Source of the DNA: Fistulifera solaris
Taxonomy: Eukaryota; Bacillariophyta; Bacillariophyceae; Naviculales; Stauroneidaceae
Direction of reading: 5' to 3'
DNA length: 64,000 nucleotides
Assembly: GCA_030295235.1 (NCBI GenBank)
Contig: AP026154.1
Span: 1-64,000, forward strand
Below the pieces are notes generated by a model that saw only the letters and a program-made list of their open reading frames with translations, was not told where the DNA came from and searched no databases. Both the position numbers and the translations under genes were made by a program. Positions 20,993 to 32,252 of this stretch are shown here, in pieces (positions within the stretch are counted from its first letter, which is position 1; each line of letters begins with the position of its first letter).

Positions 20993-22517
20993 CCGGGCTC
21001 ACTGAAGGGGTGAAAGGCTAGATCAGTTATCGTTTTTGCGCTGTGATGTTTTTCATAGTTCCGGGTCTATGAATGCATTCCGATTCTGATACGTGACGAT
21101 TTTAAACTTGAATGATTTGGGTCGATCCGTTGCGATGAGAGCCTCGAAACGAAAGTGTGATACGACTACCTCCATCGATGTCTCTTGTAGTCTTTGACGC
21201 CTCTTCGAACCATGGGTCTCGCTAATAGCTTACTTTACTCTAAGTAGCCAAGAGGGGTTTAGCCAAGTTCGCTGTTTGAGATGTACGACAACCATTTGTG
21301 CCAGACTTTGTGTACTCAATCATGACATACTTTCATTTACAGTATTACGTGATGCTGTAAGGAAACACAAGTTTGCAGCCCTTGCTGTAGCTTCCGAACG
21401 TGGTCGACAATAGAACTTGTTTTGACGGAAAGAGGTGATAACGAACGCTTTGCCGCAACCGCTGTTGTTGTCGTCATCTCCTCCCAAGGATTTACATAAT
21501 CGAAACAGCGATGACTGCAGAGGATGACACGCCGCCGCCAACGCTCTTAACGAGATTTCAAAATAAGATTGACAGAAACTGATGGAATTCCATCCTAAAG
21601 TTTCCCACAGATCAACGATAACTGACATCAACATCAACGCAAAACATATAGAAGACGAAAGATGCAACGCATCGAATGTCTACGTGCATCTCACGTAAGC
21701 CTCGAGACCGGGGAACTCATTTTCTCTTTGTTATCGTTATCCAGTATTGCGATTTAAGGTATCACTTCGTTGAAGTATTCTACAGTCAAGTTCAACATCT
21801 ATTTTTTTATGTTATTAGCAGGTTTTTGTAATGGTGAACTTGACATCATCGTAGTCGTTCGTTTCATGTTTCAAGGGCTTGTCACGAATGAATGAATTTC
21901 TTGGTAACGAATATTGTGGACGTCAGCTCGATCAGAAAAATCATGAACGAAGAACAATCAGTCATCCAATGAAATTTGTTTCGTCTACTCACTACCAGTA
22001 TACGAATACAAAACGGTTAAATTTTCAACTAGTCATTCTACATAGCAACGAACAAAATTCAAATTACTTAGAAAATTTTGGGAAAATGTCCTATGATCTG
22101 ATACATATGTACACTTCTGTATCCTATAAGGTTTTGTCGCATCCCTAAATGCTTTTTCCACGTGAACATTTGGTCCTATACAAAATCGATGCGGTTAACG
22201 TTGTATTAGTTGTTAAGTACGATTTGAAAAAGCATCTGTTCAAATCTAAGACCAAGGCTCGCAGAATGCATAGGAACACTGTACGTGCGATGCTGTAAAA
22301 TTCAGTACATTTTGCACTTACGTGTGTTGAGTACTGCACTCTCCCGTGCAAAGTTCATCGCGTACCAGAAGACATCGTTTCCTACTGAGTTGCACGTGAA
22401 TTTCTACTGAAATCTTCACGGTTGGGTTCAAAATTTGCACTCCAGCCTGTGCTCATTTCGCTGAACACAAGACAAGACAATCACCTGTTTTCATTCGTAT
22501 TTCGTATCAAAGTCAAG
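20993..22517. other. 1.5-kb gene-free region upstream of the HMG gene
   Basis: No supportable gene on either strand. A minus-strand frame of 115 codons at 21320-21667 and a plus-strand frame of 89 codons at 21879 have no recognisable motifs. The region presumably contains the RRP42 3' end and the HMG gene promoter. Confidence 0.4.
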
Positions 22518-23892
22518 ATGAACATGGATCAACAAGGTGAGTAATTCGTTTGTTGATTAATTGATTGATTTATAAGAAAACGAAAAAGTGTGACCATGAG
22601 AATGTCGTTTCGGCGCTTTTTGTGTTTTTGTTGCAACTCTCCCATCGTGTGTACCAAAACGTTTGACAAATCTACACTTCGAGACTGCCATTGCTTGAGT
22701 ACACAATGAACTTTGAGTGTACGGTACTTTGCAACCGTGACGCTTTTCTTGTTTTTGTTTCATGAAGTGTATGATTGCATTGCGCAATGGCTTAATGTTG
22801 CTGCGGAAGCGAAAGAAGAGGGACGATGAACATTCGAATGCTCCGCAGAAACTTTGCATGACAGATTGCAGCTTGATCGAAGCAAGTGACTTTCTTACTC
22901 ACAAACATGATGCTCTTCTCACTCATTAGGAATGCCTCAAGGAGCGTTTAACTGGGCTATGCCTAGTCATCCGCAGATGATGCCCATGATGGGCGGATTC
23001 CCCGGAATGGATCAGTTCGGTGCTGCCATGATGCCGCAGGTTCCGAAACCTGCTCCTCCCGCTTCTGCTACAGCTGGAAAGGTCGGTACTCGCTTCAAGA
23101 AAGCTCCTGATGCTCCGAAGCGATTCAAGTCGGCTTTCATCATCTTTTCGGCCGAGAAACACAAACAAATCAAGGAAGCACTCGCGAACGAAGGCCGCAC
23201 CGAAAAGACAACAGACATTGCCAAGTTGGTGAGTGAGGCATGGCGAGAGATGCCTCCTGCCGAACGTGAAGCTTGGGAAGAAAAGGCTCGTCAGGACAAG
23301 GCCCGCTACGAAATGGAGAAGTCCATGTACAAGGGGCCCTGGAAAATCCCTGCGAACAAACGCACCCCGAAGGATCCTAGCGCACCGAAGCGTCCCATGT
23401 CGGCCTTCCTCGCCTTCTCGAACAAGCGTCGTGCCGCGCTCAAGCGTCAGCACCCGGATGCAACCAACGCGGATCTCTCAAAGATGCTCTCCAAGACGTG
23501 GAAGGAGGCTCCGCTTGATCAAAAGTCTAAGTACATGGAGGAAGAAGCCGAGCTTCGTGCCAAGTACAAGGTCGAAATGGGCAAGTGGCGCAAACGGGTC
23601 GCCGAAGAGAAGAAGATCGAGCGTCGTGACCGCGAAGCCCTTGCTATGCAGGCCGTAGAGGCACGCGCGAACGACCCGAACGCCGGAAAGAACCCTCTCA
23701 TGGCTCCGGCGATGGCGTCTCAGCAATTCGCTCCTCAGGGGGATGCAGTTTGGCTACGCCATTCCTCAGGGGATGAACAACGGTCAGATGTTCATGCCCA
23801 ATCAGATGATGATGATGAATCCCAATATGATGCAGCACCCTATGGGCGGGTACCAGCAAGCAGGAGACATCATGAAGACCGCCGAGGCCTAA
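22518..23892 (+). CDS. Two-HMG-box chromatin protein, frame interrupted near C-terminus
   Basis: Exon 1 is tiny (22518-22536, MNMDQQ plus one base) and is followed by a 393-bp intron (GTGAGT...ATTAG). Exon 2 starts at 22930. The protein opens with a Met/Pro/Gln-rich stretch, then HMG box A (about residues 54-130, KSAFIIFSAEKHK) and HMG box B (about 140-215, RPMSAFLAFSNKRR). HMG boxes bend DNA, so a nucleosome- or chromatin-remodelling role is expected. After a run of five G (23738-23742) the frame degenerates. The other frame gives a Met/Gln/Asn-rich tail (GMNNGQMFMPNQMMMMN) that ends at 23892 and mirrors the N-terminus. That tail is very likely the real one, giving about 326 residues. Confidence 0.88.
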
Positions 23893-24222
23893 AATCGGTC
23901 ATTCCGGGGCTTCTTTTTTAGTGTGTCGTAGTACATTTATATCTTTATGTAATGCATTTTCAAGTCAAAACCAGTTTCTGTAGACTAGCTTCTGCTTAAT
24001 CAAGCTGCTTTGACAAAGAAAAAATTAAGTGGTGTCTTTCGGAGACCGAAAGCATTCGACGCAAATGGTTTTGTAAGTCTTTCAAACGCCAGCAGTCTGG
24101 ACAAGTAGCTCTATAAATTTAAAAGGAAATGAAACACTTGTAAACCTAGTTAATGTGATGCGCATTCCGCTATTTTTTCTTTCTAGCTCCGTCGAATTGT
24201 TATCAAACACTCCTCGGTTGTG
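23893..24222. other. Convergent 3' region
   Basis: 330 bp between the convergent HMG and TPR-like genes, AT-rich. No gene is seen. Confidence 0.5.
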
Positions 24223-24963
24223 CTAGGCTGCAACTGCAACTTTGTTACCGGTCGATCCCTGAAGAAGACCACCGATCTCTCTTACTGCTAGCACCAACTC
24301 ATCATACTCAACTCTAAGATCGTGCCGCACTTGCTTGAAAAGATATTCTTCTTTGTCACTACCCACGATAATAGGTAGAAGACTATGAAGAATGGCTAGC
24401 TTGACAACTTTTTCTCGCCAGAGTGATACGGCAGCGGCTTGATCGACACCTGCTCCATGAATTAAGCAAATTGCCACCTTGAAAAAGTGAATCGCCTGGT
24501 TGCACTGTTCGACTTGAGTAGCTGCTACATCTTTCACAGTAGATGCACAGAGAAAGGATACCCCCAAATTGTAAAAAAGAATTGAACTCAAAAGGCCTAA
24601 ATCAACATCCCATAGAGCATCTGAGTCCGTGATGCTTATCGGGTAGAATACGCCTGACTGCTCGCATAACAATGACAAGACGGTTTGATCATTAAAAGAG
24701 ATTCCTCGAACAGGTATTCTATTCAAGGAAGGTTGTGCTTCAGAGTAAAAAGCCCTTAATTGTGCTCTTTGAATGAAAGCGGGCAGTCCGAGATAAGATG
24801 TGATGGGAGTGGAGAGACCTTGTCGGAGGACGACTGTGCTATCAATGATGGTTTCGATCGCCGCGTTAATCCTATTGTTCTCCAAATGATCGACTCCTAT
24901 GTTACTTAAAGCGATTACACCTTTTACGCAATCGCGTTTGGCTTCCGTATGAAATTCATTCAT
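24223..24963 (-). CDS. TPR-like helical protein of a diatom-expanded family
   Basis: The first ATG, at 24963, gives 246 residues; the open frame also extends upstream through a TTG. The sequence is helical. An opening repeat-like segment (VIALSNIGVDHLENNRINAAIETI) looks like a TPR helix pair, and a second (SSILFYNLGVSFL) sits in the middle. Proteins with this N-terminal TPR motif followed by a FYNLG repeat are abundant in diatom genomes and lack assigned functions, as far as I know. No signal peptide or catalytic motif is visible. It is probably a cytosolic or nuclear adaptor. Confidence 0.65.
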   Translation of the reverse strand: MNEFHTEAKRDCVKGVIALSNIGVDHLENNRINAAIETIIDSTVVLRQGLSTPITSYLGLPAFIQRAQLRAFYSEAQPSLNRIPVRGISFNDQTVLSLLCEQSGVFYPISITDSDALWDVDLGLLSSILFYNLGVSFLCASTVKDVAATQVEQCNQAIHFFKVAICLIHGAGVDQAAAVSLWREKVVKLAILHSLLPIIVGSDKEEYLFKQVRHDLRVEYDELVLAVREIGGLLQGSTGNKVAVAA

Positions 24964-25005
24964 CGTTGCGGAGTTATTATTATTTTTGATGAGATTTTTG
25001 TGCAA

Positions 25006-25762
25006 ACAGTGTTGCTTCGCCGGATCAAAATCCAGGCACAGAAACAGCAGATTCTGATTTCGCTTTGCCGATCTTCAGCACGTAATGGCTTTGCCAGCTA
25101 AGGGTCTTAAAGTCAAAATTCAAGGTCATTCTACTTCTTAGTTTATAACAAGCCAAAAGCAGATGTCCCTAGCTTCAACTACCGGTCGCGAAGTCGAGGA
25201 AAATAGCTTGAGGTTCTCGCATCTTTCGAATTCGATTTCACGAAATCCGCGGTGACCTGTGACGCGTTGAAATTTGAAAATTGCAAGCGAGACTTCGCGA
25301 CAGAAAGCATGACGCACGTTTACAGAAACGTTGAAACAATGCTGGAGGTTCAGCCAATCACATCACAGCGTTTCCGAGAAGGAATACGTTGGACTTCTGT
25401 CGCATGACGTACTTGGGAACACTATTCGTGAGTTCGTGAGTCGAAAACTAACGCTACCAGGTACCAACGAAAAGATTAGGGTGTTTTATACCAAGGCGGC
25501 GGTAAACAATAATCGTAGTGATTTGGGTGAAAGTGGTTCTTTTTTATCATAAAATGGGTTGAGGCTGAGGTCAATCTTGCCACTCCGCGGTCCGATGATC
25601 GATAAATATTTCAATTTGTGAGCAAATGCCGATCAACGGTTCAGCGCGCAACATGCCGCTGTCTTTAGGGTACTCTCTGCATAGTTTGAATACTACTTCC
25701 AATAATAAACTATAGAATTGCCTTGAGTTACTCTTTACTACGTTACATCGTCACACGTAATG
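25006..25762. other. Intergenic region with one TACCAGGTA motif
   Basis: About 750 bp between the TPR-like gene start and the PDS5 gene end, both on the minus strand. A 73-codon plus-strand frame has no support. A TACCAGGTACC motif lies at 25455. Confidence 0.45.
25455..25463. promoter_or_regulatory. TACCWGGTA motif, copy 3
   Basis: Perfect TACCAGGTA, followed by CC. It lies about 490 bp upstream of the TPR-like gene ATG. Confidence 0.35.
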
Positions 25763-28700
25763 TCATGCTCGAAAGTTTCGTCTGCTGTTTCGACGCACAG
25801 GATGATTCTCCTCGTCCACTTTGGCTATTTTTTCTTGGGACAATTCTACTTTTTTTGAGGTCCGGAGACGTTTGCGTGCGTTTTCTCGTAAAGCAGGCAA
25901 GCTTACATCGGTCGACTGAGTCTCCGCGGTCATGTTCTCTTCTACATTGCCATCCTTCCGACGTTCAAGCACCTCTTCAACGACGAATGAAGTTTGGGAC
26001 GGCGACACTTCATTTGTAGAAGGGGTCGACTCTTGTGTTGATTGTATTGTGACACCGCGAAGGTTGGAGGGTGGTGTAGCACCCATGGTCTTTTCGCTTG
26101 CTGGGGATATAGATGTACCAAGGCGCGGAGACCTTCGTGACGCCACCGTCAAAGACGAAGCACTCTTTCCACCGGACGCAAAAGTGTTTTGTTTCTTACC
26201 TGAACTAGCTAAAGGCGATGGTGACTTCGAATGCGCAATGGGTGATAGAGCAAAACCTTCGCTCGGTGTTTCGGATTGAACCGTAGACAACGGTGCACGT
26301 CGTCCGGATGTAGGTCTGACATCCGGAGAAAAATGCACAGAGCGGCGACTTCCAACAGTTCTTCCACCTGGAGTAGTTTGAGGCGAAAACTCCGGTGGCG
26401 GAGGGCGAGACACAATTGTAGTGGGAGACCGTCGAGTGAATAGCTTGCTGGGGATTTGAACCGTGCCAGGATACGTCGCGAGATGAACGTCCTTTTGACG
26501 AAAGTAAGCAGAATTTCCCTTGCCTCGGAGCACACATTCTTCAACTTCGCTCGAAGAAGCTGCGACTTTTTCTCAGTTTGTTGGCCAACCGGAGAAACAT
26601 CATTCGGAATAAATTGCTTTCCGAGCACATTCATCATCTGCAACAAGAAAGAGATATTATCGGCCGAGTCGCCTAAGCTGAGGATGAGCGGCTCGAACAA
26701 GCTTTTGAGCCGTTTGATCAAAACGCGACGCGCACCATCATCGGACTGCCCTCGCGATGTCTCGGAGCGATGAACTAAGATGTGAATGGCGTAGGGAACA
26801 ATGTACTCTGGCATGAGCATCATTTTGTAGAAGTTCTCATACTTGCGCTCTGCTGCATCACCAGCCGCTTGGCACTGAAGGTAAGTCGCTTCGCAAGTTT
26901 TTCTAAGCTGCGCAATACATTGGGTGGCTGCGTGTTTGATAGTTGCGATAGCCTTGCTACCCACGTTTGCTGCGTTGCCATTGCCCGATCCGCGGTCGAA
27001 GTGGTCATCTACACAAAGAACCAGCAACGCTACAAAACGCAAAGGGGGTGCGCTTTTCCCATACACCCCCTCGCCACGCAAAAAGGCTGCTAGTTCCATG
27101 ATCACAGCAGCACGAACGGACATTTCTTCGTCCAGAAAGACTTGACTCAAGACATGCCACTGAGCCGGTGTCAAGTTCCGCTCTACACCCACTCTTCCTT
27201 CGCACAAACGCAACACCTGGATTCCAGCACATTTCCGTAGAGCGGCACGGTCCTGTCGGCTTCGACACTCCGCCTGATCGCGAGAAGACCAAGGACAACC
27301 ATTGTCCCGAAGAAGCTGCAACAGTAGCTCAACTACTTTCTGAGCTTGCTGTGCCCGATTCGATCGAACACACGCTGTCAAGAACTCCATTGCCGCAACG
27401 AGACGCCGACAACTCTCGGAAACACTTTCATCCTCGAGTGTGTGTTTGGAGCTATCAGGCGTAGAATGCTGACCTCTTTTCCTCGACACCGGACGGTCTT
27501 CGTTCTCAGAATCTTCCTCGTCGTCGTCACGCTCCCCCCATGATGATGGCCGAATTCGATGATTCATCGTCTCCGATGATGACGCTGTTGAGAACAAATT
27601 CAAATGCTTTGCTCGATCGAGTTGGATCTAGCGACGGAATTTTCTCTTCCAGTACGGATAGTGCTGCCAAGGCACACGTAAGTTTCGCTGACGTACTGCC
27701 GAGTCGCCCAGTGAGCGTGCGCAACAATTTCGAAAAGATTTCGGGTCTCTCCTCGTGAAATAAACTAATCAGGGTGGATGTAGCGTGTCGTGCTTGCAGT
27801 GGGCTGTTGCTGCTAGTACAGACTTTGGAAAGCTGCCATTCGATTGCATCCGCGTCGTTCAAGGTAATCTGAAGTATAGTAAGTTAGCGTCAGTATAGGA
27901 ATCACATCGCAAAGAGATGCTCCTGTTTTATCGTTGAATCTCTTACCTTTCCAGATTCCGCCATTCGTGCGATTGTTTCACTCAACAACGTTGCCATAGC
28001 GTTGGCCGGATGGTTCTTCTCGGATTTCGCGCGGCACTCGTGGTAAATATCACACAATGTCTCAAATTTCTTGCCACCCAGCGAAGGGAAAACTCCAACG
28101 ATATGGTGAATGCATTCGAGAACTTTGGAACACGTGACGAGGTGCTCCTCTTCCCACATTTCTTGCGCCAAGACAACACAGTCCTCCAAAATCGTCTCAT
28201 TGACACTGTTGCCCATAGCTACTCTTCGAACCACTTGCTTCATCCAATCAGCGACATCATCTCCCAATGAGGCTTTGGTCCGGGCCACTAAATCTTCCAT
28301 CGCTCGCTTACGTGCTGAGCAAGCATGATTGGGATCGCAAATACCTGCCAAAATACGAAACATGTGTTGGTCCTTGGCCTTGTGCAGCTTCTCGAGGAAC
28401 TGTTCTGATTTTGGAGTCGGAAGTAAAGCTGCGGTTCCTTGCAAAGCTTGATAGGCAACGGCATCGGCTCCTTCATCACGTTTCGCTTGTGATCGCAATT
28501 GCAAGTACTTGGACAGCAACCGTTGGACTTCGAATCGACCCTTCAGTAACGACAGCCAGCTTTGCAAAGCACTGTCGTCCAAGTGCTGCATCATCCAAAC
28601 CAACGCAATGGCAGGCCGACTTTGTTTTCCGACCAATACATCGTCCATAATCTGATACAGACGACTCCGCAACGCCGAATCCAGCTTATCCGAAAAGTGA

Positions 28701-30253
28701 CAAGCCTCCAGCAACTTTCGTGGAATCCAATCGTACGATCCTTCTTCGTCATCTTCGTCGTCTTCTGGATCGCGACTCGACAGCTTTCGTTTGCGACCGG
28801 GCAAAATTTCGAGTCCACTTTGTAGATTTTCTTGCAAGGCGCCATGTTTGGCGTAGATCTGCGCCAACCCAGTCAAGGCATCTTTTCGTTCCGCGGCATC
28901 TTTCGAAGGAATCCGACTGGCCACGGCTTGCAGCAATTTCGACGAAACCGTTCCAGCTTGATTGTACTCGGCATCGCACAACTCATGGACGGCCAGCAAA
29001 CGCACACTCTTGGCCGGATCACTCATGACGACTTCCTGTAGCACATGCTCGATTTCCTTGTGATCGTCGTGTGCTACGGCGGTTTTGGACACCGACAGCG
29101 ACCGCAACAGCGGCACACACGCCCGGATGACAATCTCCCGAATCGGTGCATGTATGTCTTTGGCACGCGGCAACCACAATGAGAGAAAACTCTGTCGCTG
29201 TTGGGTATGCAACAACAACAATTTGCCCCACCAGTACGTGACGGCCTGTCGTTGCGGTGTATCATCACTCGACAAGCCTTGTGCTAATGTTCCGAGCACT
29301 GTCGTGAGATACTGCGGCACGACTGCATAGAGATGATAGATGATTTTGTAGAGATGCACCGTCTCGGACTCGGAATCTTTGGAAATCGAGGACTGTTCTA
29401 AAGCCAAGGTATCGTTGGTGAGCAATCCGTTGATGAGCTGTGACACTGGCATTTGCAAATGCACTTGCGCTTGTAGGAGTGCTGCCGCAATGCGATGCGT
29501 CGGATTGGGTACGGCGACAGCTTGCGGCAATTTGGTTTCCGGATGCAATTCGGTGATTTGTGTGGTGGGTCCTTGCCCGACCGCGATTAGGAGTTCATCC
29601 AATAACACAACAGGAACGGGCAAACTGGCTTGATGATATTCATCCAGACAGACCCCGATGGCTTCTTGTGCGAGATCCATGACAGCCGAAGAATGTTTGT
29701 GACGAATCGAATGCAACAAAGTGTGAAGAAACTCGACTAACACTTCGAGTGCCGCCGGTCGTTCCATGGCTTCATCCGTCAACACCGCTCCTACTTTGAC
29801 GACGGCTAATTGCGACAGCATATGCAAGTAGATCGTATAATTGGGTTGTTCGGCATTCAATGTATGCGAAAGATTCCCCAGTTGTCGCAACAATTGTCGA
29901 AAGAACTCTAATAGAACTTCGTCATCCCAGGGAACATTGGGTGCATACAAACAGAGAATCTCCAGTGAACAAGCTGTGGCTAATAAACGGACTTGTTTGT
30001 CATTGTGCTGAAACAATTGAGGCAATCGTTCGGCAACAGCAGCAAGTCCGGGCCACTGGCGACTGTCGCATTCGATTGTTTCGTCGGTTTGTAAAACATG
30101 CAACAATTTCTGCAAATGGCGTTTCAAATCAGTCGATAAGAAAGAAACTTGAACAATTGTACGAGAGTTCTCTGATAAGAGATTCTTGTGTGACGGTTCC
30201 TCTTCCTCTGGATTGTCTTTACCACGTGAACTCGAACGGGACGAACGAGGCAT
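25763..30253 (-). CDS. PDS5: PDS5 sister-chromatid cohesion protein, two single-base frame breaks
   Basis: Exon 1 runs from the ATG at 30253 to 27947 (769 codons), followed by a 78-bp intron (GTAAGA...TTCAG) and exon 2 from 27868 to 25763. The HEAT-repeat start VRLLATACSLEILCLYAPNVPW is the PDS5 signature. Further HEAT repeats follow, and the segment LATYPGTVQIPSKLFTRR matches the conserved PDS5 C-terminal region before a basic Ser/Pro-rich tail. PDS5 binds cohesin and controls its loading, release and acetylation. The frame changes by one base at a C6 run (27534-27539) and near a T4 run (26493-26496). With both breaks resolved the protein would have about 1470 residues, normal for PDS5. Confidence 0.88.
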
Positions 30254-30954
30254 GATTTGACTGCAAAGGAAAAGAATGGCTTTGTGCGATTGTGATTGCT
30301 CTAAATGCGCCGCTTCACAGTACGTTGAGAGAAGGAGTCTCAAAAGAAAAGGAAATTGTTGTAAAGGAATGAATGTCAAGAGAGAAAAGGCACTTTTAGC
30401 TAGAAGATTGCGAATGACACGAAACGATTTGCTAGTTTACAAGTACGGTACTTGTAGTCCGTCAACGAATACAGCATGATTTATACACACAGCACTGCAG
30501 CTCCGAGAAAGGTTGGCGCCCTTTTGCAGAGCTCGCAAAGCCACATTTGTACATATAGTTCTATACTGCATCATTTACTTAAACAACAAAATGAGCGCGC
30601 AAGTTGTTGACTTTAGAGCGGAATGCGTTTTGAAATCTTCGTTGAAGCGCGCCAGCAAACACCTCGTCCGCCTTTTTCTTCGGGAGTGCGAAACGAACGC
30701 AGTCACGAGATTTCATGAGTCATGAGTTACCGGCGTACGTCATTCGACCGTTCTTCACTGACACAAACGTACTTCAAGGCACGCGAGCGCTGGCTTCCCT
30801 TCATTTTCTTTTGACAAAGTGAGTGAGTGAGAGTGTGTCTTTCTATTCCATTCAAGCAGTCTATCAAGAGCTATCATCTGTAACCGAAAATATACCCCTC
30901 TTTCACTTGTTACAGGCTTACCATCGGCAAAAACAGCAACAGCAAAACAGAATC
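30254..30954. other. Divergent promoter region between PDS5 and the zinc-ribbon/RRM gene
   Basis: 700 bp that must contain the 5' ends of both genes. Open frames here (for example a Cys-rich one at 30276) are antisense to, or upstream of, the PDS5 start and lack support. Confidence 0.5.
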
Positions 30955-31584
30955 ATGATTTCGCGACATCCATTTTCGACAGTTGTTCTAATGGGCCTAT
31001 CGTTCGTCTGGACGCCTTTTCTTCACGCGTGTCACGCCTTTTCCGTCACCACAACGCTCGCATCGTCGTCAACACCATCAACGATATCTACGAGTACAAC
31101 CGCACTTTTTGATACTTACGTAAGATGCGGTAAATGTCAAAGCGTCTTTGAAATGACCGAAAATGATTTTGGATCACGCAATGGTCGTCGTCTCGAGTGT
31201 AGTGTCTGTACGCATTCGTGGTTTCAATCCAAAGATAAACTATTGAAACTCAATGAAGGATTCGAAATGGTGCCTCTTCCCGAACGAGATATGGAACGCA
31301 TTCAAAACAATATGCAGAAGGGATTGTCGCCCAAGTTCATGGGAGACTTCAAATTGTACATCGGAAACATTGCCTTTGAATGTCATGAGGATGATTTGTA
31401 CGAAGTCTTTGGTCGTGTGGGTGAAGTAGGGGAAGTCAGTCTAGTGCGTGATGATGAAGGACGGAATAGAGGATTTGGTTTTATCACGATGCGGACGAAA
31501 GAAGATGGGGAAAAGGCCATCGAGGAACTCAATGGAGCGCCTGTGCGAGGGAGAAACATTGCTGTACGCGAGTCTAATAATTAA
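30955..31584 (+). CDS. Plastid-targeted zinc-ribbon plus RRM RNA-binding protein
   Basis: The ATG at 30955 gives 209 residues. Residues 1-28 are a signal peptide ending CHA|FSVT, a diatom plastid cleavage motif with Phe at +1. An upstream in-frame GTG would bury the signal, so this ATG is preferred. Residues 55-95 form a zinc ribbon of the MJ0042 type (RCGKC...LECSVCTHSW; Cys 58, 61, 82, 85). Residues 133-205 form an RRM with RNP2 LYIGNI and RNP1 RGFGFITM. A chloroplast RNA-processing or stability factor is inferred. An MJ0042 zinc ribbon joined to an RRM is a combination I do not know from characterised proteins. Confidence 0.8.
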   Translation: MISRHPFSTVVLMGLSFVWTPFLHACHAFSVTTTLASSSTPSTISTSTTALFDTYVRCGKCQSVFEMTENDFGSRNGRRLECSVCTHSWFQSKDKLLKLNEGFEMVPLPERDMERIQNNMQKGLSPKFMGDFKLYIGNIAFECHEDDLYEVFGRVGEVGEVSLVRDDEGRNRGFGFITMRTKEDGEKAIEELNGAPVRGRNIAVRESNN

Positions 31585-32252
31585 AACTTAGTTAATGAAC
31601 GGAATGATTGTTTGATTGCTTTGATTGTTTACATGTCGGTTCTCGGAATTCATGACTGGAATATCAGTCATGAGGCATGAGACAAAGTGAATTTGCAGGC
31701 GAATCATCATCCACGTTGTCGTCCTTACAATTTGTTTGTACTTGAACGTGTTCTTTCATTTATCCATAAACCGTAGCATTTGCAACGCACAGATAGAATT
31801 GGCTTGTTGTTTGTTGACAATTGTCCCAAATCCTTTGACCACTATTATTTATTTACTGTAGCCTCAAGTGTGGGTTGTACGAGTTCACGACTGGACGTCA
31901 GTCCTCAGTCCATCGATGCTTCGCTCATTCTGCAAAGTTGATGACTTCTGTTTGTCTTTCGACCAATGAAATAGCCTACATCTGATTTTTCCACTTGTTT
32001 CCGCCATCACATAGGTGTCAGCAACAGTGTTGCAGTTTTCCCAGTAATTCATAAAGAACCCGGAAGTGTGCGTTCGCCGTCGGTGAATGAACAGATTTTT
32101 GTTGCAGAGATGATTATTTATTTCAACGCACTTTGAAGTTAGTTGTTGCGACTACATTCAGTTTTTTTTTGTGTTACCGTATTGTCTTCATAATCAAATA
32201 TTTTTGGTGCATTCAGCTCGCTTCTCGTCTTGAAAAGACCGATCACTACAGA
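31585..32252. other. Intergenic region
   Basis: About 670 bp between two plus-strand genes. The frame of the following gene stays open upstream of its ATG but has no other ATG. No separate gene seen. Confidence 0.45.

Noticed and set aside
21320-21667. 115-codon minus-strand frame in the region before the HMG gene
   Set aside because: No recognisable motif and no supporting context; treated as chance.
22932-23921. Annotating the HMG gene only from the ATG at 22932 to the stop at 23921
   Set aside because: The upstream six-codon exon splices in frame, and the last 60 residues in this frame look unlike protein, while the alternative frame gives a low-complexity tail matching the N-terminus.
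26448-26465. B-box-like GGTTCAAATCCCC on the minus strand
   Set aside because: It lies inside conserved PDS5 coding sequence and has no tRNA fold around it.
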